DNA from: Acidimicrobiia bacterium
GTDB lineage: Bacteria > Actinomycetota > Acidimicrobiia > Acidimicrobiales > AC-14
Direction: 5' to 3'
Length of the DNA stretch: 12,487 bases
Assembly: GCA_019243595.1 (NCBI GenBank)
Contig: JAFAUA010000506.1
Location: 1-12,487, forward strand
Shown piece after piece: positions 7,620 through 12,487 of this stretch. Under the pieces are notes generated by a model. It made no database searches, was not told the origin of the DNA, and saw only the letters and a list, made by a program, of their open reading frames with translations. Position numbers and translations under genes: made by a program. Each line of letters opens with the position of its first letter. Position 1 is the first letter of the stretch.

Positions 7620-8314
7620 ACGGCGCGGATGCCGAGCACCAGCGCGTCGTGTTTCTTCGCATCTTCGGACTCGAACCTGTCGACCAGCGCCATCAAGGCC
7701 TGGCAGACGACGATGAAGGGTCGGGCCAGCCAGCCGGGCATGCGGACGGCGGCGCCCCACTGGAAGAGCATCACGGCGGAAGCGAGGAGGCCTATCGCGC
7801 CACGGATCTGGACCACTTCGAAGCCGGCATCCTGCACGATCCGGGCCAGGCCATCGCAGGTCCAACGCCAGTAGTCCTCGGGGTCCGGGTGGCGAAACAT
7901 GATCCCGTGCGTGGTGAGAACCAGCGAGCCGCCGGGTCGTAGCAGTCGCGCGCACTCCGCCAGATACAGCGCCGGATCGATGACGTGCTCGAGAACCTGG
8001 GTCGAGAGCACGACATCTGTGCTTCCGTCCGGCAAGGGGACGGAGCCGTCGGGCCGGAGGATGACCGCCGCTTCTGGGTTCCCTTCGATGTCGGCACCGA
8101 TGTACTGCGTGCTCGCCGGCAGAAGCCCCACATACGGCGACTGCGCGCATCCGTAATCGACGACCGTCGCGCCAGGCGGGATCGCGGTCTCCGTGAGCAG
8201 CTCGGCGATGAGGCGCCGGAGCTTCAAGTTCACGAACGCGAACGGCGACCAGGGGCGGGACTGGAAGACGTCCGGTCTGCGTTCAGACAGGTAGCTGGGA
8301 CCGTCGCCGTTCAT
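7598..8314 (-). CDS. Class I SAM-dependent methyltransferase (Methyltransf_11 type)
   Basis: A 238-residue methyltransferase. The SAM site region is VVDYGCAQSPY (51-61), followed by YIGADIEGNPEA (71-82) with the acidic ribose contact, then DVVLSTQVLEHVIDPALYLAE (100-120) and LLRPGGSLVLTTHG (124-137), the standard order for this group. HPDPEDYWRWT (142-152) is also common in such enzymes from glycan loci. Motif I is atypical: GCAQSP replaces the usual GxGxG glycine loop, though the enzyme otherwise looks intact. A hydrophobic helix-rich region (about 172-212) near the C-terminus could contact membrane or a lipid-linked acceptor. The start is ATG at 8314, 4 nt behind the GT8 stop, with GAGG two bases before it. 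Its stop overlaps the FkbM gene end by 11 nt in convergent orientation. A role in methylating the glycan is inferred. Confidence 0.9.
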   Translation of the reverse strand: MNGDGPSYLSERRPDVFQSRPWSPFAFVNLKLRRLIAELLTETAIPPGATVVDYGCAQSPYVGLLPASTQYIGADIEGNPEAAVILRPDGSVPLPDGSTDVVLSTQVLEHVIDPALYLAECARLLRPGGSLVLTTHGIMFRHPDPEDYWRWTCDGLARIVQDAGFEVVQIRGAIGLLASAVMLFQWGAAVRMPGWLARPFIVVCQALMALVDRFESEDAKKHDALVLGIRAVRPAVKD

Positions 8315-8318
8315 GGCC

Positions 8319-9290
8319 TCACGACCGACCCCTCGAAAGTCCCGTCTGCCAGCGACGGAACTGCCACACCCGGGCCTGGAGCCGTGGCGACATTCGGGCG
8401 AACCAGGCGTCGTGCCGCCGGCCCTCGAGGGCGTCGAGGGGCCAGGGCGTCTCGGCTCGATACGTGCGGTAGAGGTCGGCGAAGGGATTGAAGCACCGGG
8501 CGTTCCAAGGCTTGAGCACGGCCGGCCCTTCGAAGTGGACGACGGCGGGTGCGCGAGCAGCGCGCTCGAGGGTGACGGCGTCGTGGAAGCGATCGTCGCG
8601 CCATTCCGCCCCGAAGAGGAACGGCAGCATGATCGAGCTCATGCAGTTCCACGTCGGGTCGAGCGACGTCCACCGGTCGTTGAACAGCGCGTTCATCGCA
8701 CACTGATCGGCGGTCGGTAGCTCGGGCCGGTCGTCGCTCACGGCGAACTCGCGGGTCCGGCGGGCGAACTGCTCGGCGCGCATGAGGGCCAGGTCCATGA
8801 GCATCACACCTGAGTTGAAATACGGGGTGTCCGGCGACAGGCCCACCCCGGCGGCCAGGATCGCGGCGTCGCCGTACGAGGGCTGGCCGATGGCACCGAA
8901 GTAGTCGCCGGGCCGAAGCTTCGCCTCCCACAGCGGCCGCAGGTCGTGCAGCACGAGCAGGTCGCTGTCGAGGTAGATGAGGCGGTCCTCGTCGCAGAAG
9001 GCCTCGGCCAGCACCGCCCGGTACCAGGCGATACGCGGCAGGTACCCGCAGTCGTCGAATCCGGCCACCAGGTCGTCGGGGATGCGCGCCGCCTCGGCCG
9101 TCAGGCCGCGCGAGCGGGCGAAGTCGACCAGACGATCGTGGGTGGGCTGATCGACCGAGTCGTCGGCAACGAGGTACCACCGGGCGGGTGTCGTGACCGA
9201 GTCGGCAAACGACCGGAGCATGGTCGCCGCCTGTGGCACGTACTTCTGGTTGAAGCAGGCGGCGAGGACGATGGACTGGTCGCTCGTCAT
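8319..9290 (-). CDS. GT8-family glycosyltransferase
   Basis: A 323-residue retaining GT-A glycosyltransferase of family GT8, like the LPS galactosyl/glucosyltransferases and general stress protein A type. The motifs are in family order: an N-terminal strand IVLAACFNQKYVPQAATMLRS-like opening (7-26), DxD in RLIYLDSDLLVLHDL (D108-S-D110), YFNSGVMLMDL (157-167), ADQCAMN (194-200), and the C-terminal metal and substrate segment VHFEGPAVLKPWN (251-263). Start choice: the frame is open to 9572, but ATG at 9290 has a strong GGAG six bases upstream and begins exactly at the conserved first strand; the 94 residues above it are Arg/Gly-rich noise lying over the divergent gene. It is the first gene of block C and is followed by a methyltransferase gene after 4 nt. 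Donor unknown; UDP-glucose or UDP-galactose are common in the family. Confidence 0.94.
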   Translation of the reverse strand: MTSDQSIVLAACFNQKYVPQAATMLRSFADSVTTPARWYLVADDSVDQPTHDRLVDFARSRGLTAEAARIPDDLVAGFDDCGYLPRIAWYRAVLAEAFCDEDRLIYLDSDLLVLHDLRPLWEAKLRPGDYFGAIGQPSYGDAAILAAGVGLSPDTPYFNSGVMLMDLALMRAEQFARRTREFAVSDDRPELPTADQCAMNALFNDRWTSLDPTWNCMSSIMLPFLFGAEWRDDRFHDAVTLERAARAPAVVHFEGPAVLKPWNARCFNPFADLYRTYRAETPWPLDALEGRRHDAWFARMSPRLQARVWQFRRWQTGLSRGRS

Positions 9291-9296
9291 CTCATG

Positions 9297-9300
9297 CTCC
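9297..9300 (-). promoter_or_regulatory. Ribosome binding site fixing the GT8 start
   Basis: On the minus strand GGAG (9300-9297) stands six bases before the ATG at 9290. It decides between this start and the longer open frame reaching 9572. An ATG at 9295 is out of frame and meets TGA after one codon. Confidence 0.7.
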
Positions 9301-9307
9301 GCGGCGC

Positions 9308-9317
9308 AGCCTACGCT
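9308..9317. promoter_or_regulatory. Putative symmetric divergent promoter with overlapping -10 elements
   Basis: The ten bases AGCCTACGCT contain TACGCT on the plus strand (9312-9317) and TAGGCT on the minus strand (9313 to 9308). Both fit the TAnnnT pattern and share the central TA at 9312-9313. The plus start of transcription would fall at about 9323-9324, that is on the ATG of the GT4 gene, giving a leaderless mRNA. The minus start would be near 9301-9302, leaving a short leader with the GGAG ribosome site. No TTGACA-like -35 boxes are seen at 16-19 nt on either side. Confidence 0.45.
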
Positions 9318-9322
9318 GAGGC

Positions 9323-10492
9323 ATGCGCGTCCTCCACGTTGTCGGTTCCCTCGACGCGCACGTCGGTGGGTCGACAGCGGCGGGCGTCGAGACCGCCGCC
9401 TACCTCCGCCAGCTCGGTGTCGACGCCGCGGTCGCGGGCTCGTGGGAGTCCCCGACCGCCGCCGACTACATCCGGGACGTGTGGCCCGACCTGCCCGTCC
9501 ACGGGTTCGGTCGCCGCCCGCCGCACCACTACTGGAACTCCCCCACCCTCCGGTCGTGGCTGCGGTCCGCAATGGGCGAGTACGACGTCGTCTGCGTGCA
9601 CGGGCTCTTCAAGTTTCCGTTCGTCGACGCGGCGCGCACCGCCCGGCGACGCCGAGTGCCGTACCTGGTCCAGCCCCACAGCTCGCTCGACCCCTACGAC
9701 CTCCAGAAGCACAGCTCGCTGAAAGCGGTGTTCGGCCCGCTCGTCGTACGCCCCATGCTGCGCAACGCGGCCGGCGTATTGGTGACCACCGAGCGCGAGC
9801 GCGACCGGCTGATGACCTGGGGCGCCGCCCCCGACGTGCAGGTGCTCCCGCTCCCGGTGAGCGCTCCGTCGACCGCGGGCGACGGGCGCCGATTCAGAGC
9901 CGCCCACAACATCGACACCGACGCCAAGGTCCTGCTGTTCCTGTCCCGCCTGCACCGCAAGAAGGGCCTGGAGCGCCTGTTCCGCGCCGCGGCCCGCGTC
10001 TCCGAGGGGCGCGGTGACGTCGTCCTCGCCATCGCCGGCACCGGCCGGCCCGAGTACGAGCAGCAGCTGCGCGACGAAGCGGCGACCGTGTCGGGCGCGA
10101 CGCGCGTGCTGTGGCTGGGACACCTCACGGGCGACGCCAAGTGGGACGCGTTCGCGGCGGCCGACGTGTTCGTGCTGCCTTCGGAAAACGAGAACTTCGG
10201 TATCGTCCTGCTCGAAGCGCTCATGGCCCGCACTCCTGCTGTCGTCTCCCATGAGGTGTATCTCTCCGACGAGCTCGCCGATTTCGTCACCGTGTGCGCG
10301 CTCGACGTCGATGCTGTCGAGCGGGCGGTGACGAGCGTGCTCGACGACCCCGACGCGGCACGCACCCGTGCCGACAAGGCACGCGAGTTCGTCGTCGAGC
10401 GCTACCACCCGGTGACGGTCGCCCGCCGCACGCTGGCGCTCTACGAGAACGTCATCGCCAGGCGGCCGATCGACCACGATGCCGGCCTCTGA
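9323..10492 (+). CDS. GT4-family glycosyltransferase
   Basis: A 389-residue GT-B glycosyltransferase of family GT4. The N-terminal domain begins MRVLHVVGSLDAHVGGSTAA, the glycine-rich acceptor loop typical of the family. The donor domain has VLLFLSRLHRKKGLERLFRA (203-222), LAIAGTGRPEYEQQL (235-249), and PSENENFGIVLLEAL (286-300) with the E-x7-E pair E290/E298. Length and domain order are complete. The ATG at 9323 starts precisely at the conserved first strand; GAGG lies two bases upstream, and a putative -10 (TACGCT) places the transcript start at the ATG itself, so translation may be leaderless. It heads block D; the next gene overlaps by up to 14 nt. The sugar transferred is unknown. QPHSSLDPYDL in the N-terminal domain (117-127) resembles the region seen in GT4 enzymes of exopolysaccharide loci. 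Confidence 0.94.
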   Translation: MRVLHVVGSLDAHVGGSTAAGVETAAYLRQLGVDAAVAGSWESPTAADYIRDVWPDLPVHGFGRRPPHHYWNSPTLRSWLRSAMGEYDVVCVHGLFKFPFVDAARTARRRRVPYLVQPHSSLDPYDLQKHSSLKAVFGPLVVRPMLRNAAGVLVTTERERDRLMTWGAAPDVQVLPLPVSAPSTAGDGRRFRAAHNIDTDAKVLLFLSRLHRKKGLERLFRAAARVSEGRGDVVLAIAGTGRPEYEQQLRDEAATVSGATRVLWLGHLTGDAKWDAFAAADVFVLPSENENFGIVLLEALMARTPAVVSHEVYLSDELADFVTVCALDVDAVERAVTSVLDDPDAARTRADKAREFVVERYHPVTVARRTLALYENVIARRPIDHDAGL

Positions 10493-11459
10493 GCAGGCCG
10501 GCGCAGTGTCAACCGACTGCCCGGCCATCGTCTTCATCGTCTTCAACCGCCCCGACCTCACCAAGCGCGTGTTCGACGTCGTGCGCGGCGTGCGCCCGCG
10601 GCAGCTCTTGCTGATCGCCGACGGCCCCCGCGACTGGAAGCCCGACGACGCAGCGCTGTGCCAGGCCACACGCGACATCGTCGACGACATCGACTGGCCG
10701 TGCGAGGTGCTCCGGAAGTACGAGGACAAGAACCTGGGCTGCGGCCCCGCCGTCTCGTCCGGGATCGACTGGGCGTTCGAGCACGTGTCCGAAGCGGTGA
10801 TTCTCGAGGACGACTGTCTCACCGACCCGAGCTTCTTTCCGTTCTGCGCCGAGCTCCTCGACCGCTATCGGGACGACGGGCGGGTAATGCAGATCGCCGG
10901 GAGCAACCTGGCCGCTCCCACCGAGGCGTACATGGGCTACAGCTACTCGTTCAACGAGTTCGCCCCTGTGTGGGGCTGGGCGACATGGCGGGAGAGCTGG
11001 GCGCGCTACGACTTCGCCATGTCGACGTGGCCCCAGTTCCGCGACTCCGGACTGATGGCCGGGCTCCCCGCCGGACGGCGGTGGCAGGCGACGATGCGGC
11101 GCGACTGGGAACGCGCCTACCGGGGCGAGGCCACGTGGGACCACCAGTGGCAGTACGCGGTGATGAGCGGGCACGGGCTCTCCGTGTCGCCGTCGGTCAA
11201 CCTGGTGGCGAACCTGGGCTTCCGCGCCGACGCCACCCAGACCATCCTCGCCGGCGACCTGGCCGAGATCCCGACCTCACGTATGCAGTTCCCCCTTCGC
11301 CACCCACCGATGGTCGCCGAGAACCCCATGCTCGAGCGCCATTTCGAACACCAGATGCTCGAGCACACCGGCGTCGGCGTCGAAGTCCTCCGGAAGCTGT
11401 TGCCTTCACACCGCGCCCGCCGCATCCTCAAGGGCATCCTCCGACCGGCCCGGACATGA
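10479..11459 (+). CDS. GT2-like glycosyltransferase, often annotated HlpA-like (hemolytic protein)
   Basis: A protein of up to 326 residues with a nucleotide-diphospho-sugar transferase fold. PAIVFIVFNRPDLTKRVFD (15-33) is the N-terminal strand and helix, LLLIADGPRD (43-52) the next strand, and AVILEDDCLTDPSFFPF (106-122) carries the acidic triad E110-D-D112 in the DxD position. VWGWATWRESW (164-174) and TWDHQWQYA (219-227) are strongly conserved marks of this group. The label hemolytic protein HlpA in databases is historical and not evidence for haemolysis; a glycosyltransferase role fits the locus. Start: ATG at 10479 overlaps the preceding gene by 14 nt; GTG at 10506 (317 residues, AGG upstream) begins nearer the conserved strand and is perhaps more likely. 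Its stop overlaps the next start as ATGA. Confidence 0.87.
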   Translation: MPASEQAGAVSTDCPAIVFIVFNRPDLTKRVFDVVRGVRPRQLLLIADGPRDWKPDDAALCQATRDIVDDIDWPCEVLRKYEDKNLGCGPAVSSGIDWAFEHVSEAVILEDDCLTDPSFFPFCAELLDRYRDDGRVMQIAGSNLAAPTEAYMGYSYSFNEFAPVWGWATWRESWARYDFAMSTWPQFRDSGLMAGLPAGRRWQATMRRDWERAYRGEATWDHQWQYAVMSGHGLSVSPSVNLVANLGFRADATQTILAGDLAEIPTSRMQFPLRHPPMVAENPMLERHFEHQMLEHTGVGVEVLRKLLPSHRARRILKGILRPART

Positions 11460-12487
11460 GTGCGTTCGCTGGGGGGACCAGTTTCAAAAGAAAGCGCATC
11501 ACGCTCGTCAGCCAGTTCTACTGGCCCGAGCACGTCGGGATCGCGCCCTACAGCACCCGCATGGCAGAGCATCTCGCCGAGCAGGGGGCGACGGTCAACG
11601 TCTTCACCGCCATGCCCCACTATCCGGAGTGGCGCATCGAGCCGAGCTACCGGGGCCGGCTCCGCTCGACCGAGCAGCGTCGGGGCGTGACGATCCACCG
11701 GATGTTGCATTACATCCCGAGCCGCCAGTCGGCGGCGCGCCGCGCCGCCTACGAGGCAACGCTTTTCGTGCACGCCATGCTCCGCGCCGCGCCGCCGAGC
11801 GACGCCGTGATCGGCGTCATCCCGTCGTTGAGCTGCGGCGCGACAGCACGCGAGTTTGCGCGCCGCACGAAGACTCGTTACGGGATCGTCGTGCAGGACC
11901 TCTCGTCGCAGGCGGCGCGCCAGTCCGGCATCTCGGGGGGCGGCGCCGCGGCGCGGGCAACGGCGGCGGTCGAAGGGTGGACCTTGGCCAAGGCAACGCG
12001 GGTCGCCGTCGTGTCCCCTCGCTTCCAGCCCTACGTCGAGGCCTTCGGCGTGCCCGCCGACCGGATCAGCGTCCTGCGCAACTGGGTCGAGGTCGATGCG
12101 CCCGCCGGCGAGGCGGCGCCGGAGGCATCCGTCGCCGATATCCGCCGCGGGGTCGGGTGGACCGACGACGAGCTGGTCGTGCTCCACGCCGGCAACATGG
12201 GCCTGAAGCAGGGCCTCGAGTTCGTCGTCGACGCGGCGAGGGAGGCCGGCACCAACGGGCGGCCGCTGCGCTTCGTGCTGATGGGCGACGGCAGCCAGCG
12301 CCCGATGATCGAAGAGCGCGCGGCCGGCGTCGCCAACCTGCAGCTGCTGCCGAACATGCCGCGCGACCGCTGCAACCAGCTCATGGCCGCGGCCGACGTT
12401 CTTCTCGTCAACGAACGAGGCAGCATCGTGGACATGGCGCTGCCCAGCAAGCTCACCTCGTACTTCTCGGCGGGCCGGCCGGTCGTG
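11456..12487 (+). CDS. WcaI/WbuB-like GT4 glycosyltransferase, C-terminus cut by window edge
   Basis: The open frame runs from ATG 11456 to the right edge (344 codons, no stop). It matches the GT4 subgroup of WcaI (colanic acid) and WbuB (fucosamine transferase): ITLVSQFYWPEHVGIAPYS (15-33), FTAMPHYPEWRI (50-61), VVLHAGNMGLKQGLEFVVDA (241-260), LPNMPRDRCNQLMAAADVLL (298-317) and LPSKLTSYFSAGRPVV (329-344). This subgroup does not show the plain E-x7-E box of other GT4 enzymes; the PSKL.SY segment stands in its place. Perhaps 50-70 residues are missing. The ATG overlaps the previous stop by 4 nt and no later start precedes the first conserved strand. The first codons include an A-rich run (TTTCAAAAGAAAG, 11482-11494), the least GC-rich spot in the block. 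The sugar may be an amino or deoxy sugar by family analogy only. Confidence 0.88.
   Translation, partial: MSAFAGGTSFKRKRITLVSQFYWPEHVGIAPYSTRMAEHLAEQGATVNVFTAMPHYPEWRIEPSYRGRLRSTEQRRGVTIHRMLHYIPSRQSAARRAAYEATLFVHAMLRAAPPSDAVIGVIPSLSCGATAREFARRTKTRYGIVVQDLSSQAARQSGISGGGAAARATAAVEGWTLAKATRVAVVSPRFQPYVEAFGVPADRISVLRNWVEVDAPAGEAAPEASVADIRRGVGWTDDELVVLHAGNMGLKQGLEFVVDAAREAGTNGRPLRFVLMGDGSQRPMIEERAAGVANLQLLPNMPRDRCNQLMAAADVLLVNERGSIVDMALPSKLTSYFSAGRPVV

Noticed and set aside
9291..9572. N-terminal extension of 94 residues for the GT8 protein
   Set aside because: It overlaps the divergent GT4 gene, is low complexity, and ATG 9290 has a strong GGAG.
9311..10822. Minus-strand open frame of 503 codons opposite the GT4 and HlpA-like genes
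   Set aside because: No domain signature; antisense to genes with definite motifs.
1..12487. tRNA, rRNA, CRISPR array, insertion sequence, integrase, phage or toxin-antitoxin genes
   Set aside because: Looked for by eye on both strands; no repeat-spacer pattern, transposase motif, terminal inverted repeat or cloverleaf was found, and there is almost no non-coding room.

Overview
The window is a stretch of very GC-rich, tightly packed bacterial DNA. Strong GC preference at third codon positions, frequent GTG starts, arginine/alanine-rich proteins and start-stop overlaps (ATGA, GTGA) suggest a high-GC actinomycete, possibly an acidimicrobial lineage. That placement is inference from composition and style only. 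There is no rRNA, tRNA, CRISPR array, insertion sequence, integrase or other mobility gene in view, and no stretch over about 60 bases without a gene.

Almost every gene belongs to the synthesis, decoration or export of a surface glycan. There are twelve genes in four transcription blocks. Block A (minus strand, 2693 down to 1): a class I SAM methyltransferase, a GT4 glycosyltransferase, and an unrecognised protein with predicted coiled coils and a Lys/Ala tail, cut by the window edge. Block B (plus, 2743-7608): a GT61-like glycosyltransferase, an unassigned GT-A-like transferase, a one-piece ABC exporter of the MsbA/PglK type, and an FkbM-family methyltransferase; the first three overlap by 4 nt at each junction. 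Block C (minus, 9290-7598): a GT8 glycosyltransferase and a class I methyltransferase 4 nt apart. Block D (plus, 9323 to the right edge): a GT4 glycosyltransferase, a GT2-like protein of the type often labelled HlpA-like, and a WcaI/WbuB-like GT4 cut by the right edge.

The blocks meet at two very short divergent hubs (about 49 nt at 2694-2742 and 32 nt at 9291-9322) and one convergent junction where two stop codons sit inside a hairpin (7582-7619). Six glycosyltransferases, one exporter and three methyltransferases imply a methylated oligosaccharide built on a lipid carrier, flipped by the ABC protein and perhaps trimmed or capped by methylation. No priming transferase, Wzx/Wzy pair, ligase or nucleotide-sugar gene is present here, so the locus must extend beyond the window or use enzymes from elsewhere.

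The most unusual points are: a GT-A-like transferase without a clear family; a divergent promoter whose two putative -10 hexamers share one central TA; a hairpin that pairs the two convergent stop codons with each other; and a coiled-coil protein downstream of a methyltransferase and a glycosyltransferase.
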